Assembly: GCA_001872625.1 (NCBI GenBank)
Contig: MNXP01000035.1
Location: forward strand, 1 to 41,845
Direction: 5' to 3'
Source of the DNA: Bacteroidetes bacterium CG2_30_33_31
GTDB lineage: Bacteria > Bacteroidota > Bacteroidia > Bacteroidales > UBA1556
DNA length: 41,845 nt
Under the pieces are notes generated by a model. It had not been told where the DNA came from and did no database searches. It worked only from the letters and a program-made list of their open reading frames with translations. Both the position numbers and the translations under genes were made by a program. Below are positions 17,879 to 28,108 of this stretch, piece after piece. Numbering within the stretch: the first letter of the stretch is position 1; each line of letters starts with the position of its first letter.

Positions 17879-18676
17879 TTAAATATTTATAGTTCCTTTA
17901 AAAACCTCTTTTGCTGGTCCCGAGAGAAAGACTTCTCTTGCGAAATTTCCATCAATTTTATAGCTTACCTCAAGTATTTCACCTAAAGTTTGGACTTGAT
18001 AAGAAGCTGTATTCTTTTGAGCACGAATTCCTGATATAATTGCCGCAGCCGTCGAGCCGGTTCCACATGCTAAAGTCTCAAATTCAACTCCTCTTTCGTA
18101 GGTTCTTATTTCTATCTTACTATCACTAATAAGTTTTACAAAATTCACATTTGTGCCGCCGATGGCTTTATAATCATCGGAGTATCTTATTTCAGCACCA
18201 GCTTTATTTACATCCAAATTAGATAAATCACTAATATATTCAATGTGATGCGGCGAGCCAGTATTAGCGAAATTTGAGCCTTTTAAAACCCCTGAAATAT
18301 CTACATCGGACATTTTCAGTTGGACCCAAGGCAAGGCATTTTTTTCAGAAATTATTGCTGAATGTATCCCGTCAAAAGTTTCAAAAGTGGCTGAATTTTC
18401 AATTATACCAAGGGATTTTGCGAAAGCTACAATGCACCTTCCTCCATTGCCACACATGCTTGCTTCTTTTCCGTCAGAATTAAAATAACGCATTTTAAAA
18501 TCATGATTATCAATATTTTCTATCAACATTAATCCATCAGCACCAATTCCAAAATGGCGATCGCAAAGATATTTTACTGAATTTTCATCAAGAGAAATAT
18601 TCTTTAATCTGTTGTCAATTACAACGAAGTCATTTCCAGCGCCATGATATTTGTAAAATTCAATTTTCTTCATCAA
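17879..18676 (-). CDS. dapF: Diaminopimelate epimerase
   Basis: Converts LL- to meso-diaminopimelate for lysine and peptidoglycan synthesis. At 265 residues it has both catalytic cysteines: C75 in MCGNGGRC and C204 in ACGTGSTAA. The start KIEFYKYHGAGNDFVVID is typical. Its ATG overlaps the stop of the upstream unknown gene (ATGA). Two adjacent ATG codons exist; the first (18676) creates the overlap. Confidence 0.95.
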   Translation of the reverse strand: MMKKIEFYKYHGAGNDFVVIDNRLKNISLDENSVKYLCDRHFGIGADGLMLIENIDNHDFKMRYFNSDGKEASMCGNGGRCIVAFAKSLGIIENSATFETFDGIHSAIISEKNALPWVQLKMSDVDISGVLKGSNFANTGSPHHIEYISDLSNLDVNKAGAEIRYSDDYKAIGGTNVNFVKLISDSKIEIRTYERGVEFETLACGTGSTAAAIISGIRAQKNTASYQVQTLGEILEVSYKIDGNFAREVFLSGPAKEVFKGTINI

Positions 18677-19371
18677 TTTTTAATTTTTAATGGCAAAAAA
18701 TTTTCGGTACATCTTAAAAGGACTTTCTGATTCTTATAATTCATTGTAAGTGTTCGGTCATCTCCATATTCCAATTTTAAATTGTCGAATTGATAAACTC
18801 CGAAAAGGATTAGACTTCTTTTGTTGAGCTTATAGCCTTTGAAATTTACTGGTGACCGCCAGAACTCCACTTTTAAAAGATTTGCATTTTTTATACTGCC
18901 GTTATCAATAAGCAGTGAATCCATTTTTTCATTGTAATCACAGAAGTAAGAATTTGGCTTTCCTGTGGGTTTCAACAAGGTGGAAAAAAGTAGTTCATCC
19001 TTCATAACAACAATTTCATCACCAGAATTATTATTTGAATAAGCTGAATTTTCATTGCCAGATAAGGAATCAAGCCTCGAATAATTATTTCCATCAGCAT
19101 CTAAACTGTCGTTTATAGAATTATTCAAACTGTCAACACCAATTAAATTGCTTTTTCTAAATTTCGACTTGTATGATTTTAATTTTTGAGCTATAGTGTC
19201 TGTATTTTTTATATCGGTGGAATCTGAATTATTTGACGAAAACCATGAGTTGTTGTAGTTATCGGTAAGGCTCAAATCATAAATCATATCAAAAGTGAAA
19301 AGTGCTAATATAGAACCAATTAGAATTCCCATGAAAAAAATAAGCCATCGATTTAAAGATTGAGTTTTCAA
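18673..19371 (-). CDS. Membrane-anchored protein of unknown function, first gene of the dapF-GNAT-mltG operon
   Basis: Not recognised. The 232-residue protein has one N-terminal membrane helix (about 9-30), then a low-complexity Ser/Asn/Asp-rich linker (about 40-130). A compact C-terminal domain of ~90 residues follows (from LLFSTLLKPTGKPNSYFCDYN to the end) containing WRSPVNFKGYKLNKRSLILFG and two isolated cysteines. The layout suggests an extracytoplasmic domain tethered to the inner membrane. The 4-base overlap with dapF and co-location with mltG point to a cell-wall context, but this is inference. Confidence 0.7.
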   Translation of the reverse strand: MKTQSLNRWLIFFMGILIGSILALFTFDMIYDLSLTDNYNNSWFSSNNSDSTDIKNTDTIAQKLKSYKSKFRKSNLIGVDSLNNSINDSLDADGNNYSRLDSLSGNENSAYSNNNSGDEIVVMKDELLFSTLLKPTGKPNSYFCDYNEKMDSLLIDNGSIKNANLLKVEFWRSPVNFKGYKLNKRSLILFGVYQFDNLKLEYGDDRTLTMNYKNQKVLLRCTENFLPLKIKN

Positions 19372-19534
19372 TATATTTGAAGCTAAGGATTAATACGCGA
19401 AAATATGAAATAATTTGTTTTTACAAATTTTATTATCAGATGAATTAACGACATTTAACAACTTCAATTATACAATAAATGCTAATTTAGCGTTTGCAGA
19501 ATTACAAATTTTAAACTTAACAATTTAATTTATT

Positions 19535-20974
19535 ATGAAGCAAATAGCAAAATTTATATCGATATCATTGGCAGTTTCGGCATTTTCGATTGCTACTTAT
19601 CATTTCACAATTGCCAATAAAATAAAAAACATTTCAATCAGTCGCGAACAACTTACTAATGCGCAGCAAGCTGGATATCTTTTGCCAAGCGAGCAGCTTT
19701 CCAAGGATTTTAATCTTGCTGCAGAAAGTACAATTCATGCTGTGGTTCACATAAAAACTGAATTTACAAGAAAAAGTTCTGTTTACGATAACTATTTTTC
19801 GATAGAAGATTTCTTTTATAATGGGCGCTCTCGAGTTTATAAAGCCACTGGTTCAGGCGTGATAATTTCTTCCGATGGTTACATTGTAACAAACAATCAT
19901 GTTGTTGAACAGGCGGATAAAATTACAATAACTCTCAATGATAAAAGGACTTATACAGCAAAAGTTATTGGATTAGATCCAAGCACGGATTTGGCATTAT
20001 TAAAAATTGATGCCAGCGAATTGCCTTTTTTGACTTATGGGAATTCGGATGATTTGAAAATTGGTGAATGGGTTTTGGCAGTAGGCAATCCCTTTAATTT
20101 GACGTCCACTGTTACCGCTGGTATTGTGTCAGCTAAAGCAAGGGATATAAATATTCTTGGCTCCAACACATCTATAGAATCTTTTATTCAAACTGATGCT
20201 GCGGTAAATCCAGGAAATTCTGGTGGAGCATTAGTAAATATCAGCGGTGAGCTTGTTGGAATTAATGCCGCAATTGCTTCTGGCACTGGATATTATACTG
20301 GTTATAGCTTTGCCATTCCAGCAAGCATTGTAAAAAAAGTGGTGAAAGATTTGAAAGATTTTGGGAAAGTTCAAAGAGCAATTCTTGGCGTTTCCATAGA
20401 AGAGGTAAATTCAGATGTTGCTGAAAAATTTGGACTTGATAAAATTGAAGGAGTTCTTGTAGAAGGTGTGGTATCAGGTCTGGCAGCAGCCAATGCTGGA
20501 ATTCTTGCTGGTGATATTATCTTGGAAATAGATGAAACAAAAGTTAACAGCCGCTCCGAGCTTCTTGAAAAAATTGGAAATTATAGCCCTGGCGATAAAG
20601 TGAAAGTTAAATTTATCCACAATAGCAAAATCAAAGAGGAAACTATGATCTTGACAAGCATGAATGGAGGTACTCAGATTGTTAAAGACTCCGATGTGGC
20701 TTCTTCACTGAATTTAGGCGCTGATTTTGAGATAGTTTCAAGCAAACAACTCAAAGACCTAAAAATACTTAATGGAGTAGTAGTGAAAAATATAAGACAT
20801 GGTTTGCTTTCTCAAGCTGGTATAAAAGATGACTTTATAATAACAAAAATTGACCAAAAATCAGTTAATAAACCCGATGATATCTCCACCATAATTAGTA
20901 ATAAAAAGGGAGGAATTTTAATTGAAGGAATTTATCCAAGCGGTATAAAAGCATATTATGGAATAGGTCTTTAA
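19535..20974 (+). CDS. degP: DegP/HtrA-family periplasmic serine protease
   Basis: Periplasmic protease/chaperone for misfolded envelope proteins. At 479 residues it has an N-terminal signal or anchor (about 5-28) and a trypsin-like domain with triad H122 (TNNHVV), D152 (STDLALL) and S229 (PGNSGG). Two PDZ domains follow (about 285-375 and 395-478). All catalytic residues are present. It is followed by rpoD on the same strand after 186 bases that include a hairpin. A near-consensus promoter element (TA-n3-TTTG, one base too long) lies at 19488-19496. Confidence 0.93.
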   Translation: MKQIAKFISISLAVSAFSIATYHFTIANKIKNISISREQLTNAQQAGYLLPSEQLSKDFNLAAESTIHAVVHIKTEFTRKSSVYDNYFSIEDFFYNGRSRVYKATGSGVIISSDGYIVTNNHVVEQADKITITLNDKRTYTAKVIGLDPSTDLALLKIDASELPFLTYGNSDDLKIGEWVLAVGNPFNLTSTVTAGIVSAKARDINILGSNTSIESFIQTDAAVNPGNSGGALVNISGELVGINAAIASGTGYYTGYSFAIPASIVKKVVKDLKDFGKVQRAILGVSIEEVNSDVAEKFGLDKIEGVLVEGVVSGLAAANAGILAGDIILEIDETKVNSRSELLEKIGNYSPGDKVKVKFIHNSKIKEETMILTSMNGGTQIVKDSDVASSLNLGADFEIVSSKQLKDLKILNGVVVKNIRHGLLSQAGIKDDFIITKIDQKSVNKPDDISTIISNKKGGILIEGIYPSGIKAYYGIGL

Positions 20975-20992
20975 ATCAGTAAGCATAATAGC

Positions 20993-21027
20993 AAGATTTC
21001 CAATTCTCAGAATTGTAGAATAATCTT
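20993..21027 (+). terminator. Nested inverted repeat after degP
   Basis: An outer AAGATT/AATCTT pair (20993-20998, 21022-21027) encloses a perfect CAATTCT/AGAATTG repeat (21001-21015, 1-base centre). No U-tract follows, so terminator function is uncertain. Confidence 0.3.
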
Positions 21028-21103
21028 AATTGTTATATATCAGATTTATGAAATATCTTGATGTATAATTATTTTAAGAGTAGGAATATTTAATTATTTT
21101 TAA

Positions 21104-21111
21104 TAAGTTTG
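21104..21111 (+). promoter_or_regulatory. -7 element for rpoD
   Basis: TAAGTTTG followed by C matches TAnnTTTG. The predicted start near 21116 gives a leader of about 45 bases to the ATG at 21161. No obvious -33 element. Confidence 0.5.
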
Positions 21112-21160
21112 CAAATTATTTCGCTCAAAAATTTTTATTGACGAAAAAATATACACAAAT

Positions 21161-22027
21161 ATGAGACAACTTAAAATCACAAAATCTATAACTAACAGGC
21201 AAACTGCCTCCTTAGACAAATATTTGCAAGATATCGGAAAAGAAGAACTGATTTCAGCAGAAGAAGAAGTTTTGTTGGCTCAAAGAATTAAACTTGGTGA
21301 TGCCAGAGCTTTGGATAAACTGACAAAATCAAATTTGCGCTTTGTGGTCTCTGTATCAAAACAATATCAAAACCAAGGACTTAGCTTACCAGATTTAATC
21401 AATGAAGGAAATTTGGGATTAATAAAAGCAGCTACAAGATTTGACGAAACAAGAGGTTTTAAATTTATTTCTTATGCCGTTTGGTGGATACGCCAATCAA
21501 TTTTGCAGGCTTTGGCCGAGCAATCGCGCATCGTAAGACTGCCTCTAAATCAAGTTGGTTCGCTGAATAAAATTACCAAGGAAACAGCAAGATTGGAGCA
21601 ACGATTTGAAAGACCTCCCACATCAAATGAAATAGCAGATTCACTCGAAATGCCTGATTATAAAATTAGAAATTCCTTGAGAATGCATTCCAAACATGTA
21701 TCACTTGATGCACCTCTGATGGAAGGCGAAACTTCCAGTATGATTGATGTGATGATAAATGATAATGAACCTTCTACCGACGAAAATATGATGGTAGAAT
21801 CATTAGGCCGTGAAATTCAACGCTCGCTGGCAACACTCTCCCAAAAAGAACGCGATGTGATTAATCTATATTACGGCATTGGTCAAAATCATTCATGGAC
21901 TCTTGACGAAATTGGTGCAAAATTTAAGCTCACACGCGAAAGAGTTCGACAAATAAAAGAGAAAGCTATACGGCGATTGAAACACAATTCAAGGTCGAAA
22001 CTCCTCAAAGGTTATTTAGGTCAATAA
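21161..22027 (+). CDS. rpoD: Primary sigma factor RpoD/SigA (Bacteroidota short type)
   Basis: Housekeeping sigma factor of 288 residues, lacking region 1.1 as usual in Bacteroidota. Visible are region 1.2 ([26 protein letters not shown]), region 2 ([37 protein letters not shown] and the 2.3-2.4 [13 protein letters not shown]), region 3, and region 4 with the helix-turn-helix ([29 protein letters not shown]). This protein recognises the TAnnTTTG promoters seen throughout the window. A strong terminator follows directly. Confidence 0.95.
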   Translation: MRQLKITKSITNRQTASLDKYLQDIGKEELISAEEEVLLAQRIKLGDARALDKLTKSNLRFVVSVSKQYQNQGLSLPDLINEGNLGLIKAATRFDETRGFKFISYAVWWIRQSILQALAEQSRIVRLPLNQVGSLNKITKETARLEQRFERPPTSNEIADSLEMPDYKIRNSLRMHSKHVSLDAPLMEGETSSMIDVMINDNEPSTDENMMVESLGREIQRSLATLSQKERDVINLYYGIGQNHSWTLDEIGAKFKLTRERVRQIKEKAIRRLKHNSRSKLLKGYLGQ

Positions 22028-22033
22028 AATACT

Positions 22034-22059
22034 AAACCACGATAAACGTGGTTTTTTTT
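22034..22059 (+). terminator. Rho-independent terminator after rpoD
   Basis: An 8-base perfect stem (AAACCACG 22034-22041, CGTGGTTT 22047-22054) with a 5-base loop, running into eight consecutive T (22052-22059). Confidence 0.92.
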
Positions 22060-22161
22060 AGATAATTATGTTACATAATTTTTAAAAAACCCTAGTAAAA
22101 AGCTGCAATATTTAGATAGATATCAGACTCAATAATTATTTTTAATCAAAAATGCAAATAA

Positions 22162-23841
<1,680 letters not shown>

Positions 23842-23843
23842 TT

Positions 23844-24596
23844 ATGAAAAAACTTGCTATTGTACTCATTTTATCACTTTTATTTACCTCTTGTGAATTG
23901 TTAAATCAAGTAGCAAAAGGCATTGATAATGTTGGCGCGATGGGAAATGTCCCTTTGACTGAAGCCGATGTAATTTCTGGCTTGAAAGACGCTTTGCGCG
24001 TTAGCACCGATTCTGCTGTAAGCAAGGTTACAAAGCCAAATGGTTTCTTTAATGACCAGATAATCAAAATCTTACTTCCCCCAGAGGCAGAGGTCATCAC
24101 CAAGAATCTCAATAATCCAATCCTCAAAAGCGTTGGAATTTCAAGAATGATTGATGATGTTGTTATCAGACTAAATAAATCTGCTGAAGAAGCAGCAAAA
24201 AAAGCCTCACCAATATTTGTAAATTCAATAAAATCTATGAATATAAGCGATGCTTTTGGAATTTTAAGAGGTGCAGATACTGCCGCCACCAATTATTTTC
24301 GAATTAACACTTCAGCACAATTGTATTCCGAATTTAATCCAATAGTGAAGCAATATCTCGACCAAGCCTTAATAGGTGGAATATCAACAAATCAAGCATG
24401 GAAAACTTTAACTTCTTCTTATAATAAAGTTATGCAATTTTCCTCTTCATATAAGCCAATAAGCACAAATCTTGATGATTACGTAACAAAAAAAACCATC
24501 AATGGCGTTTTTATTAAACTTGCCGACACCGAGAAAAATATCCGCCACGATCCAATGGCAAGAGTTACCGACATTTTAAAAAGAGTATTTAATTAA
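23844..24596 (+). CDS. DUF4197 lipoprotein
   Basis: A 250-residue predicted lipoprotein with a signal peptide and lipobox ending at Cys17 (LLFTSC). The rest is mostly helical and matches DUF4197 (VISGLKDALRVSTDSAV near residue 43, and FNDQIIKILLPPEAEVI near 69). Function is unknown. Only 2 bases separate it from pyrG, and a cysteate-synthase-like gene follows after 38 bases, so the three are probably co-transcribed. Confidence 0.82.
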   Translation: MKKLAIVLILSLLFTSCELLNQVAKGIDNVGAMGNVPLTEADVISGLKDALRVSTDSAVSKVTKPNGFFNDQIIKILLPPEAEVITKNLNNPILKSVGISRMIDDVVIRLNKSAEEAAKKASPIFVNSIKSMNISDAFGILRGADTAATNYFRINTSAQLYSEFNPIVKQYLDQALIGGISTNQAWKTLTSSYNKVMQFSSSYKPISTNLDDYVTKKTINGVFIKLADTEKNIRHDPMARVTDILKRVFN

Positions 24597-24634
24597 TCAA
24601 AATTTTAAGATTAATACTTCAAAACATATATTTT

Positions 24635-25936
24635 ATGGAAGATTTCAAACCGACAAAATATCTATTGAGTTCGATAGCCACAGGCAAAACTTTTGAAGAT
24701 GAAGGCTGGACACTCGACGACCCAAATTATGATAAACCAGCTTTAATCCGTTCTATTTACTCAAAACATCAAATTGAGATAAAAAACGACTCTCATGGCA
24801 TGTATAAATTTGCTGATTGGCTTCCAATTTTAAGAACATTGAAAGGAAGCTCTGCTCCAGTAACTTACAAAAGCAAAGCATTAGCTAAGCATTTAGGATT
24901 GAGCAATTTATATATAACTTTTAGCGGCTGGTGGCCAGAAAAAGGAGGCTTTAATCGCACTTGTTCATTTAAAGAAACTGAGGCATATACGGTGATGGCT
25001 CGCATTGGAAAAGACGAAAAGAGAATTATGGTGGTGGCTTCAGCAGGAAATACCGCCAGAGCTTTTGCCCAAGTTTGTTCTGACAACAATATTCCCCTTT
25101 TGCTTACACTTCCAGCGGACAACCTCTCTGCCATGTGGTTTGATAAACCCTTAAACAACTGTGTAAAATTGATTGTTTCTGAAACAGGATGCGATTATTA
25201 TGATGCCATAAACCTTTCCAATATGGCTTGTACGATGAAAGAATTTATTGCCGAAGGTGGAGCAAAAAATGTGGCAAGGCGCGAAGGTATGGGCACAACA
25301 ACTTTGTCGGCAGCAATTATTATGGGAAGAATTCCAGATTATTATTTTCAAGCTGTAGGAAGTGGCACAGGCGCAATAGCTGCTTATGAAGCAAATTTAA
25401 GATTGATAAAAGACGGAAGGTTTGGTTCAAATATGATGAAGCTCATGGTATCCCAAAACAAACCATTCACTCCAATTTATGATGCATGGCACAACGATTC
25501 AAGAGAATTGCCAGCTCTTGATGCTGATTTAGCACGCCAACAGGTTCAAGAAATTTTAGCAAAAGTTCTATCAAATCGCAAACCACCATATTCAATAATT
25601 GGTGGACTTTTCGATGCTATGAAACATTCAAATGGAGATGTTTTGCTTGCCTCAAATGAAGAAGCTATTGAAGCAATGAAGCTCTTTGAAACACTTGAAG
25701 GGATTGATATCCACCCTGCTGCCGGCATTGCCACAGCTTCTTTGATAAATGCTGTAAAGGAAAATAAAGTTGAAAAAGATGCTGCAATAATGCTGAATAT
25801 TACTGGTTGTGGGGAAGAAAGATTGAAAACACAACTCGCTGAAAAGATTTATTATCTTAAACCATCTCATGTTTTCGAGGCAAATCCTGCATTTGAAGAA
25901 GTTGAAAGTGTTTTATCAAATCTGTTTGCCTTTTAA
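24635..25936 (+). CDS. Cysteate synthase (threonine-synthase-like PLP enzyme)
   Basis: A 433-residue PLP enzyme of fold type II. The closest family I recognise is cysteate synthase (TIGR03844 type), which makes L-cysteate from O-phosphoserine and sulfite. Supporting features are the segment FSGWWPEKGGFNRTCSFKETEAY, where the lysine of SFKE is the Schiff-base residue, followed by SAGNTARAF (phosphate/asparagine loop) and GSGTGAIAAYEANLRL (PLP phosphate loop). In methanogens this enzyme feeds coenzyme M; in Bacteroidota cysteate is a precursor of capnine sulfonolipids. A true threonine synthase is the main alternative, but the N-terminal region and the GWWPEKG motif do not fit it. O-phosphoserine would be supplied by the serine operon at 34558-37836. 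No other sulfonolipid gene is in the window. Confidence 0.75.
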   Translation: MEDFKPTKYLLSSIATGKTFEDEGWTLDDPNYDKPALIRSIYSKHQIEIKNDSHGMYKFADWLPILRTLKGSSAPVTYKSKALAKHLGLSNLYITFSGWWPEKGGFNRTCSFKETEAYTVMARIGKDEKRIMVVASAGNTARAFAQVCSDNNIPLLLTLPADNLSAMWFDKPLNNCVKLIVSETGCDYYDAINLSNMACTMKEFIAEGGAKNVARREGMGTTTLSAAIIMGRIPDYYFQAVGSGTGAIAAYEANLRLIKDGRFGSNMMKLMVSQNKPFTPIYDAWHNDSRELPALDADLARQQVQEILAKVLSNRKPPYSIIGGLFDAMKHSNGDVLLASNEEAIEAMKLFETLEGIDIHPAAGIATASLINAVKENKVEKDAAIMLNITGCGEERLKTQLAEKIYYLKPSHVFEANPAFEEVESVLSNLFAF

Positions 25937-26043
25937 TTTTAATTGTCTTAAGATTTCATTTGCAAAGAAATTTCTAAAGCAATATACCAATTTTCTTTAA
26001 AATAGATAAAAGCATTTAAAGAGCTTAAATTAAAAACACTGCA

Positions 26044-26064
26044 TGAAAATTAATTCAATTTTCA
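26044..26064. promoter_or_regulatory. Palindromic candidate operator upstream of the transketolase-half operon
   Basis: TGAAAATT (26044-26051) and AATTTTCA (26057-26064) are perfect 8-base arms about a 5-base centre. The centre is about 37 bases upstream of the predicted start, over the -33 position where no TTG is found. This is a good site for an activator or repressor; the regulator is unknown. Confidence 0.45.
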
Positions 26065-26078
26065 AAAGCATAAAAGCA

Positions 26079-26086
26079 TACTTTTG
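26079..26086 (+). promoter_or_regulatory. -7 element abutting the transketolase-half gene (leaderless arrangement)
   Basis: TACTTTTG is a perfect TAnnTTTG. Its last base is only 6 bases before the ATG at 26092, so transcription should begin at or within a base or two of the start codon. Confidence 0.55.
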
Positions 26087-26091
26087 TTTTC

Positions 26092-27009
26092 ATGCGTAGA
26101 ATATTTTCTGATTATATAGAAGGCATAGCCGACACTCACAAAGAATTAATTTTTTTGACGGGGGATTTAGGTTTTGATGCTTTTGAGAAACTTAAGACAA
26201 AGCTTGGTGAAAGGTTTATAAATGCTGGAATTGCAGAGCAGAGCATGGTTTCGGTGGCTGCTGGTCTTGCTTCACAAGGTCATATAGTTTTTGTTTATAG
26301 CATTGCGCCTTTTCTGGTTTACCGCGCTCTGGAGCAAATTAGAAACGATGTCTGTTTTCATGAAATGCCAGTTATTATAGTGGGCAATGGCGGTGGTTAT
26401 GGTTATGGGATTATGGGTTCGTCGCATCATGCCCTTAGCGATATTGCAACTATATCGAGCCTTCCAAATATTAAATCTTATATTCCAGCTTTCAAAGAAG
26501 ATGTTGGACTTTGTTTAGATGCAATCGTAAAGAATCGAAAACCCGCATACGTAAGGCTAGGCTTGGCAAGAAGCTTTGATGAAAACAAAAAAGAAATCAA
26601 CGATTTTAGCCAACTTTTATCAAACAAAGATTCAAAATTAACTATTGCTGCTTTGGGGCCAATTGTTTGGAATATTTTCGATTCCGAAAAATTTGAAGAG
26701 TTTAAATGTCAGCTAGATATCTTCACAATAAACAAAATTCCTTTTGAAAATTTATCTAAAGAATTTTTTAAAAGCCTCAAGAAAACAAAAAAACTTCTTG
26801 TGGTTGAAGAGCATGTACAACATGGGGGCTTAGCTTCTTCTTTGGCACTTAAAATATTGGAACAGGATATTGATATAGAGATATTTAAAAGCAAATATGC
26901 CGTCAATTATCCCAACAATCTTTACGGAAATCAGATATATCATCAGGAGCAATCAGGTTTAGATATTGCAGCGCTTACAAAAGACATCAATTCAATTCTC
27001 TCAAAATGA
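26092..27009 (+). CDS. Transketolase C-terminal half (PYR domain and C-terminal domain), orphan
   Basis: A 305-residue protein matching the second subunit of split transketolases. Visible are the ThDP-activating glutamate in GIAEQSMVSVAAGLA (about residues 45-60), VFVYSIAPFLVYRALEQIRNDVC, the glycine-rich GNGGGYGYGIMGSSHHALSDIA, and a C-terminal domain with VVEEHVQHGGLASSLA. The partner half carrying the ThDP pyrophosphate and metal site is not upstream (the neighbour is cysteate synthase) nor elsewhere in the window. Alone it should be catalytically incomplete; the N-terminal half may be encoded elsewhere. Its stop overlaps the GT2 start by 4 bases (ATGA), placing it in a glycosylation-type operon. 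Confidence 0.88.
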   Translation: MRRIFSDYIEGIADTHKELIFLTGDLGFDAFEKLKTKLGERFINAGIAEQSMVSVAAGLASQGHIVFVYSIAPFLVYRALEQIRNDVCFHEMPVIIVGNGGGYGYGIMGSSHHALSDIATISSLPNIKSYIPAFKEDVGLCLDAIVKNRKPAYVRLGLARSFDENKKEINDFSQLLSNKDSKLTIAALGPIVWNIFDSEKFEEFKCQLDIFTINKIPFENLSKEFFKSLKKTKKLLVVEEHVQHGGLASSLALKILEQDIDIEIFKSKYAVNYPNNLYGNQIYHQEQSGLDIAALTKDINSILSK

Positions 27010-27704
27010 AATTGGCAGTAATAATTCCAGCTTTTAACGAAGAGAAAAATCTGGAAAAATTGATTGATGAAATACATTCAATTTCAATTCAGGACATTCA
27101 AATTCAGCCCATAATTGTAAATGATTGTTCAACAGATTCGACAGCAATTATAGCCCAAAATCTTGATTGTATTTTGATAAATATGCCTGTGAATGTTGGC
27201 ATTGGAGGTGCAGTTCAAACAGGAATGATTTACGCTTATAATTCTGGTTTTCAATATGCAATTCAAGTTGATGGCGATGGACAGCATCCACCAAAAGAGA
27301 TATACAAATTGCTGGAAAAGATGAAAATTTCTGAAGCCAATGTCGTGATTGGTTCTCGATTTATTCAAAGTCAAGGTTTTCAGTCAAGCGGGTTACGTAG
27401 GTTGGGAATCAACTACTTGAAGTTAATCATAAAAATATTTACAGGACTTACAATTACAGATTCAACCTCTGGATTTCGACTTTATGACAGAGCAAGCTTG
27501 GAAAAAATATGTGAATATTATCCAGATGAATATCCTGAACCTGAAGCTATTATATACTTTCACAAAATGAAATTAAATATTGTGGAGACAGCAGTTATCA
27601 TGAAAAGTCGTGAGGCTGGAAAATCTTCTATCACATTATTGAATACAATTTATTACTTTTGGAAAGTGAGTCTTGCAATTTTTTTTAGTTACTTAAAATT
27701 ATAA
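27006..27704 (+). CDS. Family 2 glycosyltransferase (dolichyl/polyprenyl-phosphate mannosyltransferase-like)
   Basis: A 232-residue GT-A transferase with no C-terminal membrane domains. It has the N-terminal LAVIIPAFNEEKNL, nucleotide-site VNDCSTDST, the metal-binding DGDGQHPP (about residues 88-95), SRF and TDSTSGFRLYDR. This resembles DPM1/polyprenyl-phosphate hexose synthases that load a lipid carrier at the inner membrane. A DUF2304 membrane protein follows after 2 bases, a frequent partner of such GT2 enzymes. The sugar donor is unknown. Confidence 0.88.
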   Translation: MKLAVIIPAFNEEKNLEKLIDEIHSISIQDIQIQPIIVNDCSTDSTAIIAQNLDCILINMPVNVGIGGAVQTGMIYAYNSGFQYAIQVDGDGQHPPKEIYKLLEKMKISEANVVIGSRFIQSQGFQSSGLRRLGINYLKLIIKIFTGLTITDSTSGFRLYDRASLEKICEYYPDEYPEPEAIIYFHKMKLNIVETAVIMKSREAGKSSITLLNTIYYFWKVSLAIFFSYLKL

Positions 27705-27706
27705 AT

Positions 27707-28108
27707 GTGGTGCATTATTTTTCATACAGAATACAGTTTATAGCCATAGCAGTTAGCCTTATTTTCCTCTTCTACATTGGCAGATTAATCATCAAAGGAA
27801 AACTTCGCGAGGAATATGCAATTTTCTGGGTTGTGTCAACCATCGTGTTAATAATATTTTCATTTTGGAGGCGTGGCATCGACTTTTTTGCACAACTTCT
27901 TGGCGTATATTTGGCTCCAAATCTGGTGTTTACTGCCGCAATATTTGCCATTTTAATTTATTTGCTTCATCTTTCTATTGTTGTATCGAATTTGCAAGAA
28001 AAAATAAAGATTATGGCCCGAGAGCTTGCTCTTCTCAAAAAAATTATTGAAGAAATAAAAATGAATTCAGAAGCCGAAAAACATATCTCTGATGATGAAT
28101 CTAAGTAA
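27707..28108 (+). CDS. DUF2304 membrane protein
   Basis: A 133-residue protein with three predicted membrane helices (about 9-26, 41-58, 67-88) followed by a charged, coiled-coil-like tail (NLQEKIKIMARELALLKKIIEEI). The order of segments, with GKLREEYAIFWVV between helices 1 and 2, matches DUF2304. It starts with GTG (27707 or the next codon), because no in-frame ATG is available; the out-of-frame ATG at 27705 is not used. Probably an accessory of the GT2. Its end overlaps the next gene by 17 bases. Confidence 0.8.
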   Translation: MVHYFSYRIQFIAIAVSLIFLFYIGRLIIKGKLREEYAIFWVVSTIVLIIFSFWRRGIDFFAQLLGVYLAPNLVFTAAIFAILIYLLHLSIVVSNLQEKIKIMARELALLKKIIEEIKMNSEAEKHISDDESK

